Shown here: positions 1-8,337 of the stretch, in pieces
How positions within the stretch are numbered: the stretch's first letter is position 1
Layout of the letters: the number at the start of each line of letters is the position of its first letter
Source of the DNA: Chloroflexota bacterium
GTDB lineage: Bacteria; Chloroflexota; Anaerolineae; Anaerolineales; Villigracilaceae
Assembly: GCA_016219545.1 (NCBI GenBank)
Contig: JACRMH010000054.1
Location: forward strand, 1-47,436
Direction: 5' to 3'
DNA length: 47,436 bases
The notes under the pieces: model-generated
Told to the model about the DNA's origin: nothing
Database searches by the model: none
Seen by the model: only the letters and a program-made list of their open reading frames with translations
Made by a program: the position numbers and the translations under genes

Positions 1-2
1 AT

Positions 3-752
3 GAAAAATATGAGCTCAATATTGAAAGGCTATTTTCAGTCCTGTCCGAGCGCACCAGACTTGTAGTTTTTGTCACTCCTCACAATCCTTCTGGAACTTC
101 AACAACACAAAAGACCATTGAAACGGCTATTAGCCTTATCCAACAAAAAAGCCCCAGAGCCTATATTTTGATTGATGAAACCTACCGTGAAGCAACTTAT
201 GGAGATAATCAAGCCGCTCTTTCTATGGCGGGGTTTTCCGAGCGCACACTTACAACAACGTCTTTATCAAAATGTCATGGCGCACCTGGAATTCGGGTAG
301 GATGGTTGACCTGCAACGACGGCAAACTGCTAGAACAATTAGCATTGGCAAAGATGAATACTGTTATTTCTTGCTCTGTTTTGGATGAGATGGTTGGATT
401 TCACATATTGAGAAACAGTCAGAACATACTTGGCGATAGAAAAATGTTACTTCAAAAAGGTGTAACAATTGTCGAGAACTGGATTCAAGAAAATTCAGAA
501 TTTGTTGAATGGGTACGTCCAAATGCTGGCGCTTTGTGTTGTGTTCGCTTAAGACCAGATGTATTCAACGGCACAGAAGTTAATAATTTTTATTCCCAGG
601 CTGGTAACGCACAAATACAACTTGCGTCTGGTGAATGGTTTGGTGAGCAAAAAAGAGTCTTTCGGCTAGGGTTTGGTTTTCTTCCACTGCCTTTGTTAGA
701 ACAGGCTCTTTCCCTTTTAGAAGACAAATTGAGAAAGACAAAAGGCAGCTAA
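3..752 (+). CDS. PLP-dependent aminotransferase, class I/II fold (5' end outside window)
   Basis: The reading frame is open from base 3, so the start lies outside the window. Visible fold-type I motifs, in order, are TPHNPSG (substrate/PLP pocket), IDETYREATY (the Asp and Tyr that contact the PLP ring) and SLSKCHGAPGIRVGW, whose Lys would form the Schiff base. These are typical of the aspartate/histidinol-phosphate aminotransferase superfamily; the substrate cannot be told. The C-terminal small domain is complete up to the TAA. The stretch is more AT-rich than the genes that follow. The next gene is on the opposite strand, so the pair converges with only about 40 bases between them apart from a doubtful small frame. 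Confidence 0.85.
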   Translation, partial: EKYELNIERLFSVLSERTRLVVFVTPHNPSGTSTTQKTIETAISLIQQKSPRAYILIDETYREATYGDNQAALSMAGFSERTLTTTSLSKCHGAPGIRVGWLTCNDGKLLEQLALAKMNTVISCSVLDEMVGFHILRNSQNILGDRKMLLQKGVTIVENWIQENSEFVEWVRPNAGALCCVRLRPDVFNGTEVNNFYSQAGNAQIQLASGEWFGEQKRVFRLGFGFLPLPLLEQALSLLEDKLRKTKGS

Positions 753-793
753 CAAAGCGTGGAGCAAAGATACTACCTGACGATGGTGACTGT

Positions 794-982
794 CTATAGC
801 GCTTGTGTATATCCTAAGCAGTTTTCTATGCCTTGGACTTTTTTTTCTGGGTGAACATCCTCGTCATCCCCGATCCAGTATAGTTGCCCATTATGAGGGT
901 GATGATGCATACCGTTGAAGTCTTTGAATAAATGCCGATCAACCAAGCTGGGTCTTATGATTAGAAACAAACTATTTGTCAA
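794..982 (-). CDS. Doubtful 62-aa frame just downstream of the polymerase gene
   Basis: An open frame with a TTG start one base after the DnaE stop codon. It holds a His-rich patch (MHHHPHNGQLYW) followed by acidic residues, and no family is recognised. The tight spacing would allow translational coupling to the polymerase gene, but there is no independent ribosome binding site. It may equally be the decayed tail of another gene or chance. Confidence 0.25.
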   Translation of the reverse strand: MTNSLFLIIRPSLVDRHLFKDFNGMHHHPHNGQLYWIGDDEDVHPEKKVQGIENCLGYTQAL

Positions 983-983
983 A

Positions 984-3900
984 TTAGGAAATGGAAGCTA
1001 CCTTTTCTGCCCGTAAATATGGTTCCCCGCGTTCCTTGTCCATCTCCATCACCCCTGTAATCAAAAAAGGCTTGATTGAATCAAACAAAGATTTGGCATG
1101 GCGATAAACCTCTGGAAATAGAATGGCATCCAGTGTTCCATCAAGGTCTTCCAGAGTCAGGAATAGCATCGAATCACCTTTTGCCGTTCGACTGCGATGG
1201 GAGGTCTGCCGCACACCCGCAACAGTCACCCTGCGTCCAATTCTTTCAGCAGCCTCAAGAGTAGAGATTGCTCCAGCTGCAATGATTTTCTCTGAGACCA
1301 ATTCAAGCGGATGAGCATCCAAACTGGCGCCGAGGATTTCCAATTGCGCATTTACTTTCTGCTCCAATGTCCAATCTTCTTCGCGGGTCTCTGTCCACTC
1401 AAAGAGACTCATCTGGTTTTGTTGCCAGCCGCCATTTTGCAATCGCCTGAGTATCGAGGGAATTTTCCCCAATCCATCCAATGCACCAACCCGTGCGAGA
1501 TTTTCAGCCTCCTGAGCCCGTGGATCGACTCGTGTCAAAAAATCTTCGAGAGAAACGAAGGGTGAGAACTGCATGATACGCTTGATTGTCCGCTGGGTTA
1601 ATTCCTTGACCTGATCCAGTCCCATGAAGAGTGCGCCTTGACCGGAGTCTGCAAGTTTCCTCACTGAAAAATTATGCACGGAATAATTCACATGTGGCGG
1701 GCGAACAATCAATCCGATACGACGTGCTTCACTGAGATAAACGCGCTGGCTGTAATACCCGCCCCAGTTGGCTAATACTGCCGCCATGAACTCAGCTGGA
1801 AAATACGATTTACACCAAGCCGAACGCCAGGCAACGCTAGCATATGAGGCGGCATGCGCTTTGGGGAACCCATAGCCGGCAAAGGCTGCCATCATTTCCC
1901 AAATTCGTCCACCGATTTCTAGTGGCACGCCGCTTTTTTCCTGTGCCTGACCGACAAACTTCTTTTCCAACTCCTGCATCTTTTTACCTGGATCGAAATG
2001 ACTCATCGCCCGACGCAACAGGTCCGCTTCTGCCAGACTAAAGCCTGCCAGTTCATTGGCAATCCGTAACACCTGTTCCTGATACAGGACCACACCAAAG
2101 GTTTCATCAAGCAATGGGGCAAGTGCTGGATGAAGATGTTTGACCTGTTCTTCTCCTTTGAAGCGGCGCACGAAGGCATCCTTGAGTCCACCGCTGAGCG
2201 GTCCTGGTCGATACAAAGCCAGCGCGGCCATGATGTCATCTTCACTGCGCGCATGGATCTCGCGCAAGGTGGCACGCATGCCCGGGCTTTCGATCTGGAA
2301 ACAACCGATCGTTTCTCCCTTTTCAATACGTTGAGCTGTCGCAGGGTCATCGGATGGAGTCGAATCCAAAACAGCCAGTGGAGTCGGATATCGATCCGGT
2401 TGACTCTCCTGAATAAATTCCGCCACATCGCCTAGAACAGTCAGGCCGCGAATACCAAGCAGATCGATCTTGACCAACCCCAGGGACTCCACCGATTCCA
2501 AATCCAATTGTGTGATGATGACGCCTTTTCCACCTGAGCGCATGACAGGCACAAGGTCCGTCAACACACCTGGGGCGACAATCACACCACCCGGATGCAT
2601 CGAGAGATGGCGCGGCAGTTTCAGGATGGACTCAGCATCATCGAAGATGGTTTGATAGAACTGTGCTGGATGGGTGACACGCAATTCTGCGAAAGGTGAG
2701 GGCGGGTCTTTTCCTTCTTCGGATTCTTCAAAGCGTGCCCACCATGAATGCGGAAGTTGGCTGGCAAGCTCACGCACCTTCGAAGGTTCCAATCCATGTG
2801 CCTTGGCTACATCACCCAATGCGGAGCGCGGACGGTATCGGTTGATCGTTCCCACCATTGCGACGCGGTCCGATCCATAAGTATCAAAGACATGCTGGAT
2901 GACTGAGTCTCTTCGGCGCGAACACAGGTCGGTATCGATATCCGGAGGAGTGGTGCGGGCTGGATTCAGGAAGCGTTCGAAATATAAATTCAGCCGTAGT
3001 GGGTCCGGGCTGGTGATGCCCAAACAATGCGCCACAAGAGAGGAAGCCGCCGAACCACGAGAAGAGAATGGAACCCCAGTTTGTCTGGCAAAATCCATGA
3101 TGTCTTCCACGATCAAGAAGATCGGTTCGAAGCCCATCCGTGCGATTGTATCCAACTCGTGATCCAGGCGGGCTTGGATCACAGGGGTAATCTCACCGTA
3201 TAAATGCTTCGCACCTTCTGTGGCTTTATTTCGCAAGTGTTGCGCCGCAGTGACTCCAACGGGCAAAGGAACAGTGGGCATTTGAGACTTGCCAATCGGC
3301 AGATCAAATTTACAGCGTTCTGCAATTTCCATTGTCGCGACCAGTGCTTGAGGATATTCTTTGAAGCGTGTTTCCATTTCATGCGAACTCATGAACCAGG
3401 CATTGGATGGCGCGACCGCATCATCCGGAATGGTACTGATGGTTTTGTTTAAGCGGATCGCGGTGAGAGTCCGTTGCAGAGTAGCTTGATCGGGGTTGAG
3501 AAAATAGATTGGATGGGTAACCACGGTAGACAATGCGAATGTACGCGCAAGCTCTGAAAGAGAAGCAGCGCTGGATGGGTCTCGCAGGGCAACATACAGA
3601 CGATCTGAAAAAATTTCTTTGAGTGCATTCGGTTCGCTGCTCAGTGCGATCAGGTCTTTGGAATATGTTGAAAGCATATCCAATGCACAAGGTTGTTCGG
3701 GATCATCTCGAAGCGCAAGCGCACTGCTCAGCCGGCAAAGATTGGACCAACCCTCGTGGCTGGTTGCCAGAAGATTAAGGGGAGCGTGGCCAAGATCAAC
3801 CTCCAAACCGATGACCGGTTGAATTCCATTCTGTTTGCAGGTAGTGAAAAACTCAATCGCGCCTGTCAGCAAATTGTGATCGGTGAGACCAATAGCCGGC

Positions 3901-3995
3901 ATCCCATGAGCCTGAGCTGTCTGCACCAGGTCGGCAGGAGTCATTAGTCCTTCCTGCAAGGAGAAGGCGGAATGAGCGGTGAGATGAATATACAT
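984..3995 (-). CDS. DNA polymerase III alpha subunit family protein, short DnaE2/ImuC-like form
   Basis: A C-family replicative or translesion DNA polymerase. The 1003-residue product starts with a PHP domain (HLTAHSAFS, GLTDHNLLTGA, about residues 1-210), then the catalytic palm with PPDIDTDL near residue 350, the finger region (GMRATLREI, ALYRPGPLSGG, YQEQVLRIA) and a C-terminal OB fold (VTVAGVRQTSHRSRTAKGD). Main DnaE1 enzymes are usually near 1150-1200 residues; this length matches the error-prone DnaE2/ImuC branch, but imuA or imuB neighbours are not visible and no clear SOS box was found upstream, so the mutasome role is inference. The ATG lies 95 bases from the divergent luxC-like gene. 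Confidence 0.85.
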   Translation of the reverse strand: MYIHLTAHSAFSLQEGLMTPADLVQTAQAHGMPAIGLTDHNLLTGAIEFFTTCKQNGIQPVIGLEVDLGHAPLNLLATSHEGWSNLCRLSSALALRDDPEQPCALDMLSTYSKDLIALSSEPNALKEIFSDRLYVALRDPSSAASLSELARTFALSTVVTHPIYFLNPDQATLQRTLTAIRLNKTISTIPDDAVAPSNAWFMSSHEMETRFKEYPQALVATMEIAERCKFDLPIGKSQMPTVPLPVGVTAAQHLRNKATEGAKHLYGEITPVIQARLDHELDTIARMGFEPIFLIVEDIMDFARQTGVPFSSRGSAASSLVAHCLGITSPDPLRLNLYFERFLNPARTTPPDIDTDLCSRRRDSVIQHVFDTYGSDRVAMVGTINRYRPRSALGDVAKAHGLEPSKVRELASQLPHSWWARFEESEEGKDPPSPFAELRVTHPAQFYQTIFDDAESILKLPRHLSMHPGGVIVAPGVLTDLVPVMRSGGKGVIITQLDLESVESLGLVKIDLLGIRGLTVLGDVAEFIQESQPDRYPTPLAVLDSTPSDDPATAQRIEKGETIGCFQIESPGMRATLREIHARSEDDIMAALALYRPGPLSGGLKDAFVRRFKGEEQVKHLHPALAPLLDETFGVVLYQEQVLRIANELAGFSLAEADLLRRAMSHFDPGKKMQELEKKFVGQAQEKSGVPLEIGGRIWEMMAAFAGYGFPKAHAASYASVAWRSAWCKSYFPAEFMAAVLANWGGYYSQRVYLSEARRIGLIVRPPHVNYSVHNFSVRKLADSGQGALFMGLDQVKELTQRTIKRIMQFSPFVSLEDFLTRVDPRAQEAENLARVGALDGLGKIPSILRRLQNGGWQQNQMSLFEWTETREEDWTLEQKVNAQLEILGASLDAHPLELVSEKIIAAGAISTLEAAERIGRRVTVAGVRQTSHRSRTAKGDSMLFLTLEDLDGTLDAILFPEVYRHAKSLFDSIKPFLITGVMEMDKERGEPYLRAEKVASIS

Positions 3996-4090
3996 CGAGG
4001 CAATTGTAAACGGTCTAAGCCTTTATTTCTGGCAATCTACTTAGCGACACGAACGGAAATCCCTCACTCATCTTTCTATATCATCACGGC

Positions 4091-5584
4091 ATGTCAACCA
4101 AACAAGACGATAACAAGATTAGTTTACCCTTCATCATTCGGGGTCAGGAAATTAATTCTGACGATCTGCTGTATCAGAGTCGCGATGGAAAAGTTCAATT
4201 CCATTATCCCGATCCGAGTCCGTTACTGGATCAGATCATCCTGCCTGACCCAACTCAACTCCAGCGCGATTTCACTAATGTCTCTGTGAGCGAGATCATC
4301 CGATTCCTTTCCGAAGCCGGCAAGGCCATGACACTTAACAACGCGCGCATGGAAAAAGCCTGTCAGTTCAGTATGCCGTTCAGCGCTCTCCCGCCTTCCA
4401 TTGTGAGAGGCAGCTACGAGCTGATCCCGATTGTCTTTTCAAAGATGGCACTTCGCACAATGGTCGAGAATGAGATCGGCTCGAAATATCTGGATGGCTG
4501 GGTCGAGATGCCCTATGCAGACAAGGTCGCCCGCCGCCGTGCATACGGTGCAAGAACTTTACATTTCATTTCTGGCAACGTGCCTGTTGTTGCCGCTCTG
4601 AGCATCGCACGCGCCGCGCTGATCAAATCAGACAACATCGTGAAGGTTGCACCCAATGATCCACTCACCGCCTGGGCCATCGTTGGAGCAATGCTGGATG
4701 TCGATCCCAATCATCCGGTCACAAAACACTTCTCGGTCGTGTACTGGCCGAAGGATATGCTGGAGTTCGAGAATGAATTGATCCAGCCGCGTTATTTGGA
4801 AAAGATTATCTCTTGGGGCGGCGCATTGGGCGGAGTCAATTCCACGCTCAATCATGGCAGCCTGCAAGCCTCTGGTATTGATGTGATCGCATTGGGACCT
4901 AAGTTCAGCATTTCCATATTAGGTTCGGAAGCGTTTAAGTCATATGAAGATATTGAGCGGGTTGCCAAGCTAACTGCCAAAGACGCAGGTTCCTTCAACA
5001 TGGAATCTTGTGGCTCAGCACGTTTTCATTATGTTCAAGCCACTCCTGTTCAGGCAAAGGAATATGCCAGGCGGTTGTATATGCATATGCAAAAACAGGA
5101 CCCGGCACTCAGCACCATCCCGAAAAATTTTCCAACTAACCTTCATGATGAATTGAATGCAGCTCGCACCCAGGACGATCTCTATTTTGTCGTCGGCGGT
5201 GAAAAAGAGGAAGGTGCAGTTGTAGTCAGCCTCACTGGCGATGCACCTGATTTCTTTCCGACCCATAAAGTGGTGGTTGTTATTCCGTTCAGCGGCGACC
5301 CTGCCCAACTTGCCGACCGCATTCATCCCTCCACACAAACAGTTGGCATCTACCCAGAGACCCTAAAAAAACCATTACGAGATGTACTGGTTGCGCGTGG
5401 CGTCTGTCGATTCATTTCCATCGGACACACCATCGATTACGCCATTGGCGGTCCATTCAATTCATATGAGATCATGCGGCGCGCCTGCCGTTGGATTCTG
5501 GACGAGACCTATCCATCCAAATGGTCTCTGCCGTGGTTTTACACGCGCAAAGCCTGGCAGATCCTCAAACATCACATTTTCTAG
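4091..5584 (+). CDS. luxC: LuxC-like long-chain acyl-CoA/acyl-protein reductase
   Basis: Reduces an activated fatty acyl group to the aldehyde with NADPH; in luminous bacteria LuxC works with LuxE and LuxD. The 497-residue protein has the LuxC aldehyde-dehydrogenase-like fold: a dinucleotide-binding stretch near HFISGNVPVVAALSIARA, and the likely catalytic Cys307 in SFNMESCGSARF, where the acyl enzyme forms. The LuxE-like gene begins 12 bases downstream, so the two probably work as a fatty acid reductase. No luxA or luxB is in the window, so light production is not implied. The aldehyde might feed wax, alkane or ether-lipid synthesis (inference). The ATG has only a weak ribosome binding site. 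Confidence 0.85.
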   Translation: MSTKQDDNKISLPFIIRGQEINSDDLLYQSRDGKVQFHYPDPSPLLDQIILPDPTQLQRDFTNVSVSEIIRFLSEAGKAMTLNNARMEKACQFSMPFSALPPSIVRGSYELIPIVFSKMALRTMVENEIGSKYLDGWVEMPYADKVARRRAYGARTLHFISGNVPVVAALSIARAALIKSDNIVKVAPNDPLTAWAIVGAMLDVDPNHPVTKHFSVVYWPKDMLEFENELIQPRYLEKIISWGGALGGVNSTLNHGSLQASGIDVIALGPKFSISILGSEAFKSYEDIERVAKLTAKDAGSFNMESCGSARFHYVQATPVQAKEYARRLYMHMQKQDPALSTIPKNFPTNLHDELNAARTQDDLYFVVGGEKEEGAVVVSLTGDAPDFFPTHKVVVVIPFSGDPAQLADRIHPSTQTVGIYPETLKKPLRDVLVARGVCRFISIGHTIDYAIGGPFNSYEIMRRACRWILDETYPSKWSLPWFYTRKAWQILKHHIF

Positions 5585-5596
5585 GAGATTTACTTC

Positions 5597-6991
5597 ATGA
5601 CTGCTTCAACTTTTTCAGGACCACCCGAAACCTGGCCCCGCATACCGGTACGATCCTTGTTCTCCCTTTCAAAGAATGATTTGGAGTCCCTGCAGCTTCA
5701 GTGGGCGCAGAAACGCTTCACGCAATTGCAGGAGCATATTCCCGCCCTGGAGTCTTTGGCAGAGCAACAAGGTGTGAAAATCATCGAGGACTTTGATACA
5801 TTGGCAACGATCCTTTTCACACACCAGGTCTATAAGAACTATCCTTTTGCATTCATCGAGCGCAAGCAGTTCACTGAATTAACCCGCTGGTTGAACAAGC
5901 TAACGACTCATGACTTATCCACACTCGACATGCGTGGTGTGAATAGCATTGATGAATGGCTCGAACGCCTGGATGAAGCCGGCATGTTCGTCTTTCACTC
6001 GACAGGTACGAGCGGAAAGTTAAGTTTCTTTCCGCGCAGCCAGACTGAGAGGGAAGCCTGGATCGAGGGTACGTATGCTTTTCTCGAAGCCTTCATGCCT
6101 GGCATCCGCAATACACATCTGCCGGTCTTCTGGCCGGCCTATCGCAGTGGTCGTCAGGCCGGCATGCGTCTGATCTCGCATTTCGGAACTGCATTGGCTG
6201 GAAGCGAAGCCGAATATCACAGCCTCTTCGATGCGCCGATGTCAGCGGACTTCATGTCGTTGGCCATGCGCATGAAGCATGCACAGGAACACGGCGATCT
6301 GACGACGATGGATAAGATCAAAGCCATCTTCAAGACCAAAGGGGAGATCGTCACACTCAAAGCACGCAAAGCGGGTCTCACCAAAAATTTCTTCGAGAAG
6401 ATGGTGCGTGAATATCGCGGACGGCGCGTTTTCCTGATGGCTTCGGCTACTGACTTATTGGATGTGGCGCTTGAGGGAATCCAGAATGGAGAAAGAAAAA
6501 TCTTTGCACATGACTCCGTTCTTCTCACTGGTGGCGGCTTCAAAGGCAGAAAGGAGGTGCCTGATTGGAAGAGCATCTTACAGGAGTTCTATGGTGTGGA
6601 TCAGGTCTTTATGTCGTATGGCATGACCGAACTCAACACCTATAACCTGGCTTGTTCCAAAGGTGTCTATCATGTCTTCCCCTGGAATATTCCGCTTGTA
6701 TTGAGCAATGATGGAAATCCTCTGCCTCGCATTGGAGTGCAGACAGGTCGTGCAGGGTATTTTGATCTGCTGGCTCAAACGTATTGGGGCGGCATCCTGA
6801 CTGGTGACCGCATCACGGTTCATTACGATGAAGAATGCGGTTGTGGTTGGAAGGGACCGTGGATCGAGGACAATGTTCAGTGCTTCACGGAACTGATGGG
6901 TGGGGAGGACATCATCTCCTGCGCTGGGGTGCAGTCAGCATATAGCGACTTCATGGAGTACGTTGCAGCAGATGTCCCGGAGGGAGCGTAA
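5597..6991 (+). CDS. luxE: LuxE-like acyl-protein synthetase (AMP-forming)
   Basis: An adenylate-forming enzyme expected to activate a fatty acid with ATP and pass it to the LuxC partner. The ANL-superfamily P-loop FHSTGTSGKLSFFP sits near residues 133-146, and an A5-like motif MSYGMTELNTYN lies near residue 340. The C-terminal part has CGCGWKGPWIEDN, a Cys-bearing stretch like those seen in LuxE and phenylacetate-CoA ligase relatives. AGGAGAT precedes the ATG. It lies between luxC and a GTG-started membrane gene that begins three bases after its TAA, so co-translation is likely. Confidence 0.85.
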   Translation: MTASTFSGPPETWPRIPVRSLFSLSKNDLESLQLQWAQKRFTQLQEHIPALESLAEQQGVKIIEDFDTLATILFTHQVYKNYPFAFIERKQFTELTRWLNKLTTHDLSTLDMRGVNSIDEWLERLDEAGMFVFHSTGTSGKLSFFPRSQTEREAWIEGTYAFLEAFMPGIRNTHLPVFWPAYRSGRQAGMRLISHFGTALAGSEAEYHSLFDAPMSADFMSLAMRMKHAQEHGDLTTMDKIKAIFKTKGEIVTLKARKAGLTKNFFEKMVREYRGRRVFLMASATDLLDVALEGIQNGERKIFAHDSVLLTGGGFKGRKEVPDWKSILQEFYGVDQVFMSYGMTELNTYNLACSKGVYHVFPWNIPLVLSNDGNPLPRIGVQTGRAGYFDLLAQTYWGGILTGDRITVHYDEECGCGWKGPWIEDNVQCFTELMGGEDIISCAGVQSAYSDFMEYVAADVPEGA

Positions 6992-6994
6992 GCT

Positions 6995-7543
6995 GTGGAT
7001 ATCGCTGCGCTTACCATGATGATCTTTGGTGTTGTGATCGTTGGCATGGGCATGACCGGCTTGATGGCTCCGCAATTCCTGCTTGCCATACTTGGCTTAT
7101 CTGAGACGCATACCACGCAACTATTTGTAATGGCTTCCTCGCAGGCATCTCTTGCAATGGGGCTGTATTACATCCTTGCGGCGGTCAACGAAACGCGCAT
7201 CTTCTTTCAATGGAGTGTGCCGTTGCGGATCATCAACTTCATGGTGTTTTCGAGTATGGTGGCAGTTGGTGTTGCACCGTCCAGGTGGCTAATGGTAGCC
7301 GGACTTGAACTCGCAGGCGCGCTGGCAACGGGCATTGCACTGGCATCTAAAAACGATTTCACTCTGGACCGCTTCAATGTCTTGCGGATTGCCAGTGTGA
7401 CCTTAGCTTTCATTGGAGCCTTACTTGCCTTCAAACCATTTGGCATTTATGGCAGTGCTTCCGCGTTTCTGCTGGTCTCCACTGCCGGCCTTATTTATGC
7501 CCATCGAAAGTTTGATCCATCACAGGTAGACAAGCAGCGATGA
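6995..7543 (+). CDS. Small multi-pass membrane protein of the luxCE-like operon
   Basis: Starts at GTG three bases after the LuxE-like stop; no ATG is better placed. The 182 residues are nearly all hydrophobic, with about five membrane segments (IAALTMMIFGVVIVGMGMTG at the start, VTLAFIGALLAFKPFGIYGS near the end) and a short basic tail. No family is recognised. Its stop overlaps the next start as ATGA, which ties it to the hydrolase gene. A role in handling a membrane-embedded substrate of the aldehyde-forming pair is only inferred from position. Confidence 0.7.
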   Translation: MDIAALTMMIFGVVIVGMGMTGLMAPQFLLAILGLSETHTTQLFVMASSQASLAMGLYYILAAVNETRIFFQWSVPLRIINFMVFSSMVAVGVAPSRWLMVAGLELAGALATGIALASKNDFTLDRFNVLRIASVTLAFIGALLAFKPFGIYGSASAFLLVSTAGLIYAHRKFDPSQVDKQR

Positions 7544-8271
7544 AGCGGTTGACTCTTCATTTTCATCGCATCCCCGTGGGGATCACCAATTGTTATTTGT
7601 TGTGTGGGGAGAAGATCATCTTGATCGATGGCGGCGCCCCAGGTCATGTGAAAGACTTCATGCGCGGCATGGCTCGCGTCGGCATTTCTCCCAGAGACAT
7701 TGACCTCGTCTTGTTAACTCATGGTCATGCAGATCACATTGGTTCCTTGCACCAAATCCAACAAATAACCCATGCCAGGATCGCAATGCACAAGTCTGAT
7801 TGTGCCTGGGTCGAAAGTGGACTTCCAGAATTGCCTCCCGGCGTAACTTTATGGGGCAAGACTCTGATTGGATTGGGTCGAATTTTATACAAACCCAGGA
7901 TACTTCGCTGTGGCGTGAATTACGCATTCGATGCCAAACTTTTCTCCTTGATGAAACAAGGTTTTGGCATCCCCGCGAAGGTCATTCATACCCCAGGTCA
8001 TTCCTCTGGATCGATCTGTGTCTTGTTGGATACGGGTGAGGTGTTCGCAGGCGATATGGCCATGCAGGCCTGGTTCCTGCGTTGGAAGCCGGGTCTGCCC
8101 GTGCTGGCAGAAGATATGAATCAGGTGGTGCGGAGTTGGAAGCAGTTGATTCGATTGGGCGCGAAACGCGTCTATCCTGCGCATGGACTGGATTTCCCGA
8201 TTGAGGTGATTCAGGAAGAAATTTTGGCTTGGGAAAAAAGGTATGGAGGTGGGCGCAAACCAAAAGCCTGA
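7540..8271 (+). CDS. Metallo-beta-lactamase-fold hydrolase
   Basis: Has the full binuclear metal signature of the MBL fold: LLTHGHADHIGS (H61, H63, D65, H66), HTPGHSSGSIC, the bridging Asp in FAGDMAMQ and the last His in VYPAHG. Family members hydrolyse thioesters, lactones, phosphodiesters or act on glutathione adducts; the substrate here cannot be read. Standing last in the LuxC/LuxE-like operon, a thioesterase or lipid-phosphodiesterase role is plausible (inference). It overlaps the membrane gene by 4 bases and is followed 21 bases later by a strong terminator. Confidence 0.8.
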   Translation: MKRLTLHFHRIPVGITNCYLLCGEKIILIDGGAPGHVKDFMRGMARVGISPRDIDLVLLTHGHADHIGSLHQIQQITHARIAMHKSDCAWVESGLPELPPGVTLWGKTLIGLGRILYKPRILRCGVNYAFDAKLFSLMKQGFGIPAKVIHTPGHSSGSICVLLDTGEVFAGDMAMQAWFLRWKPGLPVLAEDMNQVVRSWKQLIRLGAKRVYPAHGLDFPIEVIQEEILAWEKRYGGGRKPKA

Positions 8272-8292
8272 AAATCATTCATCCTCTTAGCG

Positions 8293-8323
8293 ACACGGAC
8301 GGATCACCCGTCCGTGTTTTTTT
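8293..8323 (+). terminator. Rho-independent terminator after the luxCE-like operon
   Basis: A perfect 10-bp stem (ACACGGACGG / CCGTCCGTGT) with a 5-base loop, followed by seven T. It ends the operon and separates it from the ATPase operon starting at 8338. The block just before and after it (CTTAGCGACACG..ACGGA and TATATCAT) reappears, degenerate and without the stem, at 4040-4084 in front of the luxC-like gene. Confidence 0.9.
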
Positions 8324-8337
8324 ATATCATGTGCCCC

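Noticed and set aside
3996..4090. Possible LexA/SOS box in front of the DnaE-family gene
   Set aside because: No convincing inverted repeat of LexA type could be seen.
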